In this document: piece after piece, positions 22,976-31,339 of the stretch
How the letters are laid out: every line of letters begins with the position of its first letter
Numbering within the stretch: the first letter of the stretch is position 1
Translations under genes and position numbers: made by a program
Origin: Kocuria flava
GTDB taxonomy: Bacteria; Actinomycetota; Actinomycetes; Actinomycetales; Micrococcaceae
Assembly: GCF_001482365.1 (NCBI RefSeq)
Contig: NZ_CP013254.1
Location: 310,001-374,000 of the forward strand
DNA: 64,000 nucleotides
Reading direction: 5' to 3'
Notes under the pieces: generated by a model
Told to the model about the DNA's origin: nothing
The model's input: the letters and a program-made list of their open reading frames with translations, nothing else
Databases searched by the model: none

Positions 22976-24451
22976 ATGGCCTCCTCCCCCTCCGTCTCCG
23001 CCGAGACGTCCCCGTCCCGCCCGCCGCGCAACGGCCTGGACCGCTTCTTCAGGATCAGCGAGCGCGGCTCCGACGTGACCAGCGAGGTGCGCGGCGGCGT
23101 CGCCACGTTCATCGCCATGAGCTACATCGTGGTGCTCAACCCGCTGATCCTCGGCTACGGCCCCGACGGGGCCGGCAACGTCCTCGGCGGCGAGCGCGTC
23201 GCGGCCGTGACCGCCCTCGTCGCCGGCGTGATGACGATCCTCATGGGCCTGGTGGCCCGCTCGCCCTTCGCGATCGCCACCGGTCTGGGGGTCAACGCGT
23301 TCCTGGCCGTGACGATCGCGACCACCCCGCAGCTGACCTGGCCGCAGGTCATGGGCCTGGTCGTGTGGGCGGGTCTCATCATGTTCGTGCTGGTGCTCAC
23401 CGGGTTCCGCACCGCGGTGTTCAATGCCGTGCCGCCGTCGCTGAAGACCTCGATCGTCGTGGGCATCGGGCTGTTCATCGCCCTGATCGGCTTCGTCAAC
23501 GCCGGGTTCGTGCGCCGCGTGCCGGACGCCGCGGGCACCACCGTGCCCGTGCAGCTGGGCGACGGCGGGACGCTGCTGGGCTGGCCCACGCTCACGTTCG
23601 TGGTGGGGCTGCTGCTGACCGTGGCGCTCGTGGTGCGCAACGTGCGCGGGGCGATCCTCATCGCCGTGGTGCTGACCACTGTCCTGGCCCACGTGCTCGA
23701 GGCCGTGGTCCCCTCCGGCTCCTCCGTGGACAGCCCCACCGGCTGGTCGCTCGTGGTGCCCGCGACCCCCGAGTCCCTCGTCGCGCTGCCCGACCTCTCG
23801 CTCGTGGGCGCGGTGGCCCCGCTCGAGGCCTTCCGCAGCCTCGGGGCCCTGGCGGCGGCGCTGCTGGTGTTCACGATCCTGCTCTCGATCTTCTTCGACG
23901 CGATGGGCACCATGGTGGGCCTGTCCCAGCAGGCGGGTCTGGTCGGGCGCAACGGCCAGATCGAGAACGTGGACCGGGTGCTGCTCGTGGACGCCGCGGG
24001 CGCGATCGCCGGCGGCGCCGGGTCCGTGTCCTCCAACCAGATCTTCGTGGAGTCCTCCACGGGCATCGCCGACGGCGCCCGCACGGGCCTGGCCAACGTG
24101 GTCACCGGCGTGCTGTTCCTGCTGGCCATGTTCGTCACCCCGCTGGTCAACGTGGTGCCCTTCGAGGCCGTGGCCCCGGCGATGGTCGTGGTCGGCTTCC
24201 TGATGGCCAAGCAGGTCGTGCGCGTCGAGTGGGACGACTGGGGCCTGGCCGTGCCCTCGTTCCTGACCTTCGCCGTCATGCCGTTCACCTACTCGATCGC
24301 GGACGGCATCGGCGCGGGCTTCGTCTCCTACGTGTTCATCCGCATGGTCCAGGGCCGCGCGAAGGAGGTCCACCCGCTGATGTACGTCGTGGCGGCGTCC
24401 TTCGTGGTGTTCTTCGGCAAGGGCGTGGTCGAGGGCTGGCTGGCCGCCTGA
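22976..24451 (+). CDS. NCS2 family purine (guanine/hypoxanthine) permease, AzgA-like
   Basis: The 491-aa transporter has about 12-14 membrane segments. The start ERGSDVTSEVRGGVATFIAMSYIVVLNP, the stretch ATGLGVNAFLAVT, the motif FFDAMGTMVGLSQQAGL and SSNQIFVESSTGIADGARTGLA all mark the AzgA branch of the NCS2 family. It takes up purine bases by proton symport. The ATG at 22976 follows AAGGA. A TAGACT hexamer at 22911-22916 may be the -10 element, with no clear -35. It is upstream of and in line with the YchJ-like gene. Confidence 0.93.
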   Translation: MASSPSVSAETSPSRPPRNGLDRFFRISERGSDVTSEVRGGVATFIAMSYIVVLNPLILGYGPDGAGNVLGGERVAAVTALVAGVMTILMGLVARSPFAIATGLGVNAFLAVTIATTPQLTWPQVMGLVVWAGLIMFVLVLTGFRTAVFNAVPPSLKTSIVVGIGLFIALIGFVNAGFVRRVPDAAGTTVPVQLGDGGTLLGWPTLTFVVGLLLTVALVVRNVRGAILIAVVLTTVLAHVLEAVVPSGSSVDSPTGWSLVVPATPESLVALPDLSLVGAVAPLEAFRSLGALAAALLVFTILLSIFFDAMGTMVGLSQQAGLVGRNGQIENVDRVLLVDAAGAIAGGAGSVSSNQIFVESSTGIADGARTGLANVVTGVLFLLAMFVTPLVNVVPFEAVAPAMVVVGFLMAKQVVRVEWDDWGLAVPSFLTFAVMPFTYSIADGIGAGFVSYVFIRMVQGRAKEVHPLMYVVAASFVVFFGKGVVEGWLAA

Positions 24452-24489
24452 GCGGCCGGCCCGCCCCGGCGGGGAGGAGGACCGAGGAC

Positions 24490-24885
24490 GTGCTCGACGA
24501 CGACGCCCGCTGCCCCTGCGGCACCGGGGAGACCTACGGCGCCTGCTGCGGGCGCTTCCACGCCGGGCGCCCGGCGCCGACGGCGGAGCTGCTGATGCGC
24601 TCGCGCTTCAGCGCCTTCGCCGCCGGGGACGCCGCGCACCTGCTGGCCACGTGGCACCCGGGCACCCGGCCCGCCGCCCTCGAGCTCGACCCGGGGCGGC
24701 GGTGGTACCGGCTGGACGTGCACGGCACCGCGGCCGGCGGCCCGTTCGACGACGAGGGGTGGGTGGACTTCACCGGCCACTGGCGCGGGGCCCCCGGCAC
24801 GGGTCAGCGCGGCGCGCAGCGGGAGAGCTCCCGGTTCGTGCGCGAGGACGGGCGCTGGTACTACGTGGACGGCGTGCCCGGCTGA
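24490..24885 (+). CDS. YchJ-family protein with SEC-C zinc motif
   Basis: The 131-aa protein opens with the SEC-C motif CPCGTGETYGACCG at about 8-21, which binds zinc through Cys residues. It continues with RFHAGRPAPTAELLMRSRFSAF...WHP, the hallmark of the YchJ/UPF0225 family with an NTF2-like fold. The function of this family is unknown. Here the GTG start at 24490 follows GGAGGAGGACC. It lies 38 bases behind the permease gene and is probably co-transcribed. Its 3' end overlaps the convergent VOC gene by 25 bases. Confidence 0.9.
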   Translation: MLDDDARCPCGTGETYGACCGRFHAGRPAPTAELLMRSRFSAFAAGDAAHLLATWHPGTRPAALELDPGRRWYRLDVHGTAAGGPFDDEGWVDFTGHWRGAPGTGQRGAQRESSRFVREDGRWYYVDGVPG

Positions 24886-25244
24886 GGCGCCCCGTCCAGG
24901 ACGCAGAACTCGTTGCCCTCGGGGTCGGCGAGCACGGTCCACGGGACGTCCTCGCCCTGGCCGACGTCGACCCGCCGGGCGCCGAGGCCCTCGAGGCGGG
25001 CGACCTCGCCCGCCCGGTCCCCGTCCAGGGCCCGCAGGTCCAGGTGCAGCCGGTTCTTCCCCCGGCGCTCCTCCGGCACGAGCACGAGGTCGAGGTGGGG
25101 GCCGGTGCGCCCCTCGGCGGGCACGAGGCCGACGTAGCCCTCGGCCTCGCCGTGGACCGTGTAGCCCAGGGCCTCGCTCCAGAAGCGGGCCAGGACCTCG
25201 GGGTCGCGGCAGTCGATCACGACGGCGGAGACGGTGCTGGTCAT
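24861..25244 (-). CDS. VOC (glyoxalase/bleomycin resistance-like) family protein
   Basis: The 127-aa protein has the two beta-alpha-beta-beta-beta modules of the VOC fold. It begins VSAVVIDCRDPEVLARFWSEALGY and ends PWTVLADPEGNEFCVLD, both typical. His in NRLHLDLRA and Glu near the C-terminal NEFCVLD could be metal ligands. It is likely a small dioxygenase- or isomerase-like protein of unknown substrate. The gene is convergent with the YchJ-like gene. Confidence 0.9.
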   Translation of the reverse strand: MTSTVSAVVIDCRDPEVLARFWSEALGYTVHGEAEGYVGLVPAEGRTGPHLDLVLVPEERRGKNRLHLDLRALDGDRAGEVARLEGLGARRVDVGQGEDVPWTVLADPEGNEFCVLDGAPQPGTPST

Positions 25245-25254
25245 GGGGCCCAGC

Positions 25255-26118
25255 CTAGGGGCGCGGGCGCCGTCCGGGAAGGCGCCGCAGCAGGGGGCGC
25301 CCGCGCTCCAGGACCGGCCAGTACGAGCCCGGCAGCAGCCGCACCACGACGTCGAGCGCGAGGGCGCCGGGGCTGATCAGCAGCCGGGCCCGCCGCCGCT
25401 GCACCGCGGCCAGGATCTCGGCCGCCGCGCGCTCCGGCGGGTAGCCCAGCAGGGCGGCGAACTCCGCCAGGTCCCGCCGCGCCCGCTCCGGTGGCACCCC
25501 CTCGGGGACGCGGGCTGACGCGGCGATGCGGGTGCGGATCCCGCCGGGGTGGACCACGGTGACGCCCACCCGCCCGGCCAGCTCGTGGCGCAGGGCCTCG
25601 GTGAACCCGCGCAGGGCGTACTTGCTCGCGGCGTAGGCGGCCTGCCCGGGCGGGGCCATGAGCCCGAAGAGGCTGGAGACGTTGACCAGGTGCCCGCCGG
25701 GGGCGGCGAGCAGCGCGGGCAGCAGCTCGCGGGTGAGCACCACGGGCGCGCGGAAGTTGACGTCCACGAGCCGGTCGAACTCCTCGGCGGGGACCTCCTC
25801 GAAGGACCCGACCAGGGCGGTGCCCGCGTTGTTGATCAGCAGGTCGATGCGCGGGTGCTCGGCGCGCACGAGCGCCGCGAGCGCGGGCAGGGCCTCGAGG
25901 TCGGCGAGGTCGACGACGGCCGTGTCCACCCGGACCCCGGGGTGGCGGGCGCGCACGGTCGCGGCGACCGCGCTCAGCCCGGCCGCGTCCCGGTCCACGA
26001 GCACGAGGGCCGTCCCGCGCGCGGCCAGCCCGTGGGCGAGCTCCTCGCCGATGCCGGAGGCCGCGCCGGTGAGCACGGCGGTCGCGCCGGGGAAGCGGAA
26101 GGGGGCGAGCGGGGCCAC
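25255..26118 (-). CDS. Short-chain dehydrogenase/reductase
   Basis: The 287-aa SDR has the nucleotide motif TGAASGIGEELA (about 17-28), NNAG (about 98-101), the catalytic Ser in VSSLFG and the YAASK catalytic Tyr/Lys near 160. The Asp after the second strand (LVDRDAAGL) suggests NAD over NADP, but this is not decisive. A C-terminal Arg-rich tail of about 40 residues (RRRARLLISPGALALDVVVRLLPGSYWP) follows the catalytic domain. GTG 26118 has AGGAG 7 bases upstream. The substrate is unknown. Confidence 0.9.
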   Translation of the reverse strand: MAPLAPFRFPGATAVLTGAASGIGEELAHGLAARGTALVLVDRDAAGLSAVAATVRARHPGVRVDTAVVDLADLEALPALAALVRAEHPRIDLLINNAGTALVGSFEEVPAEEFDRLVDVNFRAPVVLTRELLPALLAAPGGHLVNVSSLFGLMAPPGQAAYAASKYALRGFTEALRHELAGRVGVTVVHPGGIRTRIAASARVPEGVPPERARRDLAEFAALLGYPPERAAAEILAAVQRRRARLLISPGALALDVVVRLLPGSYWPVLERGRPLLRRLPGRRPRP

Positions 26119-26198
26119 GGGCAGCTCCTGGGGGCCGGGGACGGCGGACTCCCCCAGTCTGCACGGCACCCCTCCCCCTGCGCACCGGTCCCGCGCCC

Positions 26199-26245
26199 GG
26201 TCCGGCGGCCGGTCCGGCGGCCGGTCCGGCGGCCGGTCCGGCGGC
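26199..26245. repeat. 12-bp tandem repeat, four units
   Basis: GGTCCGGCGGCC occurs about four times head to tail between the SDR gene and the transporter gene, with the last unit imperfect. It lies 188 bp upstream of any coding frame of these genes, in a gap of 26119-26306 that holds nothing else. Confidence 0.85.
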
Positions 26246-26306
26246 GCCGCCCCGCCGGCGGGACCGGCGGGGCGGCGGAACCGGCGGGGCCTGCGGGGGC
26301 GGGCGC

Positions 26307-27659
26307 TCAGCCGATCAGGGAGAAGAGGATCCCGCTGATCGCCACGATCCCGGCGACCGTCACGAACACGTTGGACAGCCGGCCCCGGTAGGGGGCCAGG
26401 GCGGGGATCCGGCGGATCGCGTACATCGGCATGAGGTAGAGGATCGCGGCGATGACGGGCCCGGCCAGGGACTCGATCAGCCCCAGGATGCTGGGGTTGA
26501 GCACGGCGGCCAGCCACGTCGTGAGGAAGACGAACACGGCGATGCCCCCGCGCAGCGTGCGCTCGCGCGGCTGCGGGACGCGGGCGGGCAGCAGCCCGCG
26601 CACGATGCCCGCCGCGCCCTCGCTCGCGCCGAGGTAGTGGCCGAAGAAGGAGGAGACGATCGCGGCGATCGCCACGGCCGGGCCGAGGTAGCCGATCAGC
26701 GGGTTGCCGAGCTCGTTGGCCAGGTGGGAGAGCACGGGGAGGTTCGCCTCGCGGGCCCCGGCCAGGCCGTCGGCGCCCAGGGCCAGCACGCAGGACCAGA
26801 CGAAGCCCATGGTGAAGACCACGAGCAGGGCGGTGGTCCGGCGCAGGACCCGGGAGGCGGCCTCGGCCGCCCCTGCCCCGTGGGCGCGCTGCATCGCCAG
26901 GGAGAACTGGGAGATCGCCGGGGAGTGGTTGAACGCGAAGACCAGCACGGGGATCACGAGCCACACGGACGCCGCGAGGTCCCCGGCGGAGGGCACCGCG
27001 GCGAGGTCGCCGACGTGCCAGGACGGGACGAGGTAGAGGGTCACCCCGAGCAGGGCGAGGATGAGCGGGTAGACCAGCCACTGGGTGACCGCGAGCATGA
27101 TCCGCTGGCCGGCGACCATCACGACCATCATGGCGGCGATGAGCACCCCGGACAGCAGCACGCGCGGCACGGGCGGGAGGCCGAGCTGGTTGACGAGGAG
27201 GCTGTCGACGGTGTTGGTGATGCCCACGCCGTAGATCAGCACGATCGGGTAGATCGCGAGGAAGTACAGGACGGTGATCACCCGCCCGGCGCCGTCGCCG
27301 AAGTAGTCCCGGGCCACGGCGGTGATGTCCTCGCCCCGGCGCGGGGAGGCGCACACGAACCGGGCCAGCGCGCGGTGGGAGAGGTAGGTCATCGGGCCGA
27401 TGAGCGCGGTGACGACCAGCAGCGGCCACAGCCCCCCGGCCCCGGCGTTGATCGGCAGGAACAGGATCCCGGCGCCGACGGCGGTGCCGAAGAGGCTGAT
27501 CGTCCAGGCGGTGTCCACGGCGGCGGGCCGTGGTGCCGCCTCGGGTGCGGCCGCTCCGGGGGCGGCGGCTCCGGGGGCCGGCGGTGCGGCGACGGGGGGT
27601 TCTGCGGCGGTGGTGGCGGGGCCGGCGGAGGTCGTCCGCCCGGCAGGAGTGCGCGACAT
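26307..27659 (-). CDS. Amino acid permease of the SdaC/HAAAP type
   Basis: The 450-aa protein has a Pro/Ala-rich N-terminus (about 50 residues) and 11 membrane segments. TAWTISLFGTAVGAGILFLPINAGAGGLWP is the characteristic first helix region of the HAAAP family (SdaC, TdcC), with SFFGHYLGASEGAAGIVRG later. It is likely a proton symporter for serine or threonine. A threonine aldolase is encoded elsewhere in this window, but the gene here is solitary. The ATG at 27659 has no strong ribosome site. The long low-complexity N-tail (repeats of PGAAA) is unusual. Confidence 0.88.
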   Translation of the reverse strand: MSRTPAGRTTSAGPATTAAEPPVAAPPAPGAAAPGAAAPEAAPRPAAVDTAWTISLFGTAVGAGILFLPINAGAGGLWPLLVVTALIGPMTYLSHRALARFVCASPRRGEDITAVARDYFGDGAGRVITVLYFLAIYPIVLIYGVGITNTVDSLLVNQLGLPPVPRVLLSGVLIAAMMVVMVAGQRIMLAVTQWLVYPLILALLGVTLYLVPSWHVGDLAAVPSAGDLAASVWLVIPVLVFAFNHSPAISQFSLAMQRAHGAGAAEAASRVLRRTTALLVVFTMGFVWSCVLALGADGLAGAREANLPVLSHLANELGNPLIGYLGPAVAIAAIVSSFFGHYLGASEGAAGIVRGLLPARVPQPRERTLRGGIAVFVFLTTWLAAVLNPSILGLIESLAGPVIAAILYLMPMYAIRRIPALAPYRGRLSNVFVTVAGIVAISGILFSLIG

Positions 27660-27868
27660 GGTGGTCCTCGCGGTCGGGTGGTGGCGGGTGGTGCGGCCTC
27701 CTCCGGGAACGCGCGGACCGGTCGGGTCCCGCACGCCCGGCGCCGGGGCCGCGGTGGGCGGGCCCGGCGCGCACGGTGGGTGACGCCCCGCACACTGTAG
27801 CCGACCGCGCGCCCGGTCCCGTCCCCGGTGCGGACCGTCCCGGCGCCGTGCGGTGCGGGCCGCCCGTC

Positions 27869-28762
27869 TCAGGGGCCGAGCTGGGCGGCGGCGGTGGCCC
27901 GGTGCCCGGCCTCCCCGGTGCGCAGCGCGAAGAGGGCGTAGGCCAGGGGCCCGGTGGCCTGCAGGGCCGCGCACCGCTCGGCGAGGCGGGGCTCGTGGCG
28001 CCCGGAGCGCTCCTCGTAGCGGCGCACGGTCGCGGCGAAGGCCTCCGGCGGGGCGACGAGGTGCTGGTACATGAGGTCCACCGCGGGGTCGCCCACGGCG
28101 GCGGTCGTCCAGTCGAGCACGCCGAGGATCCTGCCCTGCTCGTCGTGCAGCGTGTGGGCGGGGTAGAGCTCCCCGTGGGTGACGACGGCGGTGCGCGGCC
28201 ACAGCCCGTCGTCGTCGAGCCACGCCCGCCACCGCGCGGTGAGCGCGGGGGCCACGGCGAACTCGTCCAGGACCCGCTCGAGGTCCTCCGCCCACTGCCG
28301 GCGCAGCTGCTCGGGGGTCCTCGCGGGCACGCCGGCGGCCGCCGCCTCGGCCGGGTCCAGCCCGTGCAGGGCGGCGACCAGCTCGCCCAGCGACCGGGCG
28401 TGCACGGGGGAGGCGGGGTCGAGGTGCCACACCGGCCGGCCGGCGGCGTCGAGGGTCAGCCCGGGGCGGCCGGGCAGCAGCGGGTAGGCGATCAGCTCCG
28501 GGGAGACCACCTGCCAGTCGGGCACCCGCACGGGCAGGCGGGGGCGCAGGTGCGCCAGCACGCGCCGCTCCTCGGCCGCCCGGGCGGCCGCGTCCGGGCG
28601 GCGGGGGATGCGCAGCACCCACCGCCGGCCGTCGGTCCCGTCGGCGAGGACGACCCGGAAGTCGAGCCCGGCCTCCTCGACGCGCAGCGAGGCGGGGTCG
28701 AGGTCGAGGCCGTGACGGGCGGCGAGCGCGAGGAGCGCGCCGGCACCGGGCGCGGCGCTCAC
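27869..28762 (-). CDS. Macrolide 2'-phosphotransferase-like kinase (APH fold)
   Basis: The 297-aa protein closely follows Mph enzymes as I know them, for example LALAARHGLDLD, DGRRWVLRIPRRPD and VRVPDWQVVSPELIAYPLLPG near the N-terminus and VLDWTTAAVGDPAVDL for the Mg-binding DFG-equivalent. In the catalytic loop THGELYPAHTL the expected HGD is HGE (Glu198). The GTG start at 28762 overlaps the upstream stop by 4 bases. It may be an intrinsic macrolide phosphotransferase or a kinase with another small-molecule target. It belongs to a four-gene overlapping group with the spermidine-synthase-like and GNAT genes. Confidence 0.82.
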   Translation of the reverse strand: MSAAPGAGALLALAARHGLDLDPASLRVEEAGLDFRVVLADGTDGRRWVLRIPRRPDAAARAAEERRVLAHLRPRLPVRVPDWQVVSPELIAYPLLPGRPGLTLDAAGRPVWHLDPASPVHARSLGELVAALHGLDPAEAAAAGVPARTPEQLRRQWAEDLERVLDEFAVAPALTARWRAWLDDDGLWPRTAVVTHGELYPAHTLHDEQGRILGVLDWTTAAVGDPAVDLMYQHLVAPPEAFAATVRRYEERSGRHEPRLAERCAALQATGPLAYALFALRTGEAGHRATAAAQLGP

Positions 28763-29676
28763 GGGCGTTCTGCCGGGCCGCGGCCGCCGGGGGCGGGACC
28801 GGCCCCCGGGGCGGGGTCGTGGCGGGACGCGGCGCCGGCGGTGAAGGCGCGCACCCAGGCGCCGTCCTTGTACTGGGCGGGCACGGCGCCGCCGAGCAGC
28901 TCGCGGGTCAGCGCCGCGGCCGCGGCCGATCCCTCGGCCGGCAGCGGGGCGTGGGAGGCCGCGAGCACGACGTTGCCGTAGCGGCGGCCCTTGAGCATCG
29001 CGGGGTCGGCCACGGCGGCGACGTGGCCGAAGACCTCGGCGAGCGCGGCGAGCTCGGCCCGGGCGCCGGCGAGGTCGCGGGTGTCGCCGCAGTTGAGCAG
29101 GTAGAGCCCGCCGGGGGCGAGGACCGTCTCGACGTGCCGGGCGAACTCGACCGTGGTCAGGGGCCGGGGCGTCTCGGCCCCGGCGAACACGTCCCGCACC
29201 ACGATCTCCCGGGTGCCGGGGGTGAGGGCCTCGACGACCTCGCGGGCCTCCCCCACCCGGATCCGCAGCAGCGGGGCCCGGGGCAGGTCGAACCACCGGC
29301 GCACGAGCTCGGCGAGCCGGCCGTCGAGCTCGACGACGACCTGGCGCGCGGTGGGGTGGGCGTGGGCGAACCAGCGGGCCAGGGAGCAGGCGCCGCCGCC
29401 GAGGTGCAGCACGCGCAGACGGGCCGGGTCCAGGTGGGCGCGCACGTGGGCCCCGGCCAGGGCGGCGATCCAGCGCATGTACTCGAAGTCGAGCCGCTCG
29501 GGGTGCTCGGGGTCCACGTGGGAGGAGGGCACGCCGTTGACGTGCAGCACCCAGGAGCCGGGGGCGTACTCGTCGGGGACGAGCTCGGCGGTGCCGGTGT
29601 CGATCGGGTAGGTCCCCGCCGCGGGACCGGCGGCCGGCCCCGCGGCCCGTCCCGCCGCGCGGGAGCGGCGGCTCAT
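28759..29676 (-). CDS. Spermidine synthase-like methyltransferase-fold protein
   Basis: The 305-aa protein has an Ala/Gly-rich N-terminus. The SAM/aminopropyl-donor pocket LRVLHLGGGACSLARWF is at about 87-103, followed by VVVELDGRLAELVRRWFDL and REIVVRDVFAGAETPRPLTT. The order matches the spermidine synthase fold family (PF01564-like). In this branch the polyamine-binding residues are not obvious, so it may not make spermidine. It overlaps the kinase gene downstream and the GNAT gene upstream (ATGA). The C-terminus is a Pro/Gly-rich tail. Confidence 0.83.
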   Translation of the reverse strand: MSRRSRAAGRAAGPAAGPAAGTYPIDTGTAELVPDEYAPGSWVLHVNGVPSSHVDPEHPERLDFEYMRWIAALAGAHVRAHLDPARLRVLHLGGGACSLARWFAHAHPTARQVVVELDGRLAELVRRWFDLPRAPLLRIRVGEAREVVEALTPGTREIVVRDVFAGAETPRPLTTVEFARHVETVLAPGGLYLLNCGDTRDLAGARAELAALAEVFGHVAAVADPAMLKGRRYGNVVLAASHAPLPAEGSAAAAALTRELLGGAVPAQYKDGAWVRAFTAGAASRHDPAPGAGPAPGGRGPAERP

Positions 29677-30215
29677 GCGGGCCCCTCCCGGAGCATGCGG
29701 TGCATCCGCTGCCCGGTCCACGGCCCGCCGGCGGGGAAGGACCCGACGAGGGCGCGGAAGCCGTGCTTGGCGTAGAACGCCTCGGCGCGGGCGTTGCCGT
29801 CCATGATCCACAGGTAGGTGGCGGCCGCGTCCGTGACGGCGGCCAGCAGCGCGGCGCCGAGGCCGGTGCCGTGGGTCGCGGCGAGCGTGTAGAGCAGGAA
29901 CAGCTGCCGGCCGGCCGGCGGCGGGGGAACCCCGGCCCGGGCCTCCCACGCCGCGGGGGCGGGCCCGGCGGCGGCGAGGCCGACGGGCGCCCCGTCGTCG
30001 TCGACGGCGAGCGCCGCGCGCACGCGCGCGTCGGCGAGCAGGGCGCGGTCGTGGCCGGCGGTGCGCGCGGCCTCGGCCAGCTGCCGGTCGGCGAAGGCGT
30101 CGCCGAACAGGGGTCGGTAGGTCTCCTCGAGGCAGCGCAGGTGCAGCGCGGACCAGGCGGCGGCGTCGCCGGTGCCGGCGGGACGGATCCGCGCCGCGGT
30201 GCGGGGTGCGGTCAG
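29673..30215 (-). CDS. GNAT family N-acetyltransferase
   Basis: The 180-aa GNAT protein has ARIRPAGTGDAAAWSALHLRC at the N-terminus, the acetyl-CoA loop region LYTLAATHGTGLGAALLAAV and a C-terminal AEAFYAKHGFRALV. No ATG, GTG or TTG start exists before the fold begins without reading far back into the preceding gene. The best start is CTG at 30215, which overlaps the upstream TGA as CTGA. The gene overlaps the downstream spermidine-synthase-like gene by 4 bases. The substrate is unknown. Confidence 0.78.
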   Translation of the reverse strand: MTAPRTAARIRPAGTGDAAAWSALHLRCLEETYRPLFGDAFADRQLAEAARTAGHDRALLADARVRAALAVDDDGAPVGLAAAGPAPAAWEARAGVPPPPAGRQLFLLYTLAATHGTGLGAALLAAVTDAAATYLWIMDGNARAEAFYAKHGFRALVGSFPAGGPWTGQRMHRMLREGPA

Positions 30216-30529
30216 GACTCGATCGCCTGCCGCTGGATCGCGGCCTCGAGCCGCTCGACCTTGCCCTCGAGCTCGCCGGAGCGGCCCGGGCGGATGTCGG
30301 CCTTGAGCACGAGGGACACGCGCGGGCCGTAGGCGCCCACGGCCTCGGTGGCCCGGCGCACGACGTCCATCACCTCGTCCCACTCGCCCTCGATCGTGGT
30401 GAACATGGCGTCGGTGCGGTTCGGCAGTCCGGACGCGCGGACCACGCGCACGGCGGCGGCGACGGCGTCGTGCACGGACCCGGACTCGTCCGAGCCGCCC
30501 GACGGGGAGACGGAGAAGGCAACCAGCAT
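30212..30529 (-). CDS. Thiamine-binding-like (MTH1187/YkoF family) protein
   Basis: The 105-aa protein begins MLVAFSVSPSGG and contains MFTTIEGEWDEVMDVVRRATEAVGAYGPRVSLVLKADIRPG, characteristic of the MTH1187 (DUF77) family, whose members bind thiamine or hydroxymethylpyrimidine. Small dimer or tetramer forms are usual. It is the first gene of the overlapping group that runs through GNAT and the spermidine-synthase-like gene. Its upstream gap contains the terminator of the rhodanese gene. A thiamine role is from the family only. Confidence 0.85.
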   Translation of the reverse strand: MLVAFSVSPSGGSDESGSVHDAVAAAVRVVRASGLPNRTDAMFTTIEGEWDEVMDVVRRATEAVGAYGPRVSLVLKADIRPGRSGELEGKVERLEAAIQRQAIES

Positions 30530-30604
30530 GGGCCCATCCTCCCACCCGGACCGGCCGCGGTGAAGCCCGCCGCGGGCGCGGGCGCCCCCGTGACGGCGCA
30601 CGGC

Positions 30605-30633
30605 CCCGCCGGCTCCTCCCGGGAGCCGGCGGG
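30605..30633 (-). terminator. Hairpin terminator of the rhodanese gene
   Basis: A 12-bp stem (30605-30616 with 30622-30633) and a 5-base loop lie 14 bases after the stop codon at 30647. Confidence 0.75.
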
Positions 30634-30646
30634 CGGGGCCGGCCCG

Positions 30647-31216
30647 TCACCTGTCGGCGAGCTGCTCCAGGACGGCGTCCTTGGACGGGTCCTTCGCGCC
30701 CTGGTTCCAGGGCATCTTCGAGAGCACGTTGGCCATCGCGCAGGTGTTCGACAGCGCCGACCAGGCGAGCCCGGCGCCGACGCCGCCGGAGACCAGGCGC
30801 AGCTTCGGGGAGACGAGCGTGCCGCCCAGGGTGCCGAGCACCACGAGGGAGCCGGCGACCATGCGCACCTGGCGGTCCATGGCCCAGGTCGAGGAGCCGC
30901 GCACGACCGCGCCGCCGGCCTTCTCGAAGTCGTCGACGGTGCCGTCGACGACGTAGGCGTTGTCGGTGCCCGCGGCGGAGAGGCTCTCCTGGGCGCGGGA
31001 GGCCCGGGCGCCGGAGCGGCAGATCAGCGCGACCTTGCCGCCGAGGGCGGCGGCGATGTCCTGCGCGTGGTCGGCGACCAGGTCGACGGGGACGTGGTAG
31101 GCGCCGTCGATGTGCTCGGCGGCGAACTCGGCGGCGGAGCGCACGTCGAGGACGGCGACCTCCTCACCGGAGTCGATCCAGGACTTCAGCTCGGCGGGCG
31201 AGACCTTCGAGGTCAT
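30647..31216 (-). CDS. Rhodanese with C-terminal DUF2892-type membrane domain
   Basis: The 189-aa protein has a rhodanese domain (about 3-110) with the active-site loop ICRSGARA, Cys66 being the persulfide-carrying residue, and a C-terminal part with two membrane segments (about 115-165, MVAGSLVVLGTLGGTLV and LVSGGVGAGLAWSALSN). It transfers sulfane sulfur at the cytoplasmic membrane face. The ATG at 31216 follows GGAAGGA. It is transcribed divergently from a CstR-like regulator, with two operator palindromes in the 123-bp gap, so it is probably induced by persulfides. Confidence 0.92.
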   Translation of the reverse strand: MTSKVSPAELKSWIDSGEEVAVLDVRSAAEFAAEHIDGAYHVPVDLVADHAQDIAAALGGKVALICRSGARASRAQESLSAAGTDNAYVVDGTVDDFEKAGGAVVRGSSTWAMDRQVRMVAGSLVVLGTLGGTLVSPKLRLVSGGVGAGLAWSALSNTCAMANVLSKMPWNQGAKDPSKDAVLEQLADR

Positions 31217-31263
31217 AGGGTGTTTCCTTCCGGACGTCGGTGGGTGTGCCACCAGTGTGCACC

Positions 31264-31279
31264 ATACCCCCTAGGGTAT
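31264..31279. promoter_or_regulatory. CsoR/CstR-family operator 1
   Basis: ATACCCCCTAGGGTAT is a G/C-tract palindrome of the CsoR-family type, in the divergent region between the rhodanese gene and the CstR-like gene. Confidence 0.75.
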
Positions 31280-31284
31280 GCAAG

Positions 31285-31300
31285 ATCCCCTAGGGGGTAT
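31285..31300. promoter_or_regulatory. CsoR/CstR-family operator 2
   Basis: ATCCCCTAGGGGGTAT lies 5 bases after operator 1 and abuts a likely -10 element (TATGAT at 31300-31305) of the regulator gene. This favours the later ATG at 31340. Confidence 0.75.
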
Positions 31301-31339
31301 ATGATGGACACCGATCCACCCCGCACCCAGGAGCACGCC

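Noticed and set aside
20501..24451. A very long frame (over 1300 codons) ending in the purine permease
   Set aside because: Only the part from 22976 has transporter motifs and a ribosome site. The upstream part is antisense to the sulfite reductase gene.
26199..26245. CRISPR-like repeats
   Set aside because: The units are only 12 bp with no spacers, and no cas genes are near.
30215..30650. A longer GNAT protein reading back to 30650
   Set aside because: The extra sequence is Arg/Pro-rich and antisense-like in composition, and it overlaps the well-supported thiamine-binding-like gene.
31301..31339. Earlier ATG starts of the CstR-like gene
   Set aside because: They lie inside the operator and likely -10 element, and the later ATG has the only good ribosome site.
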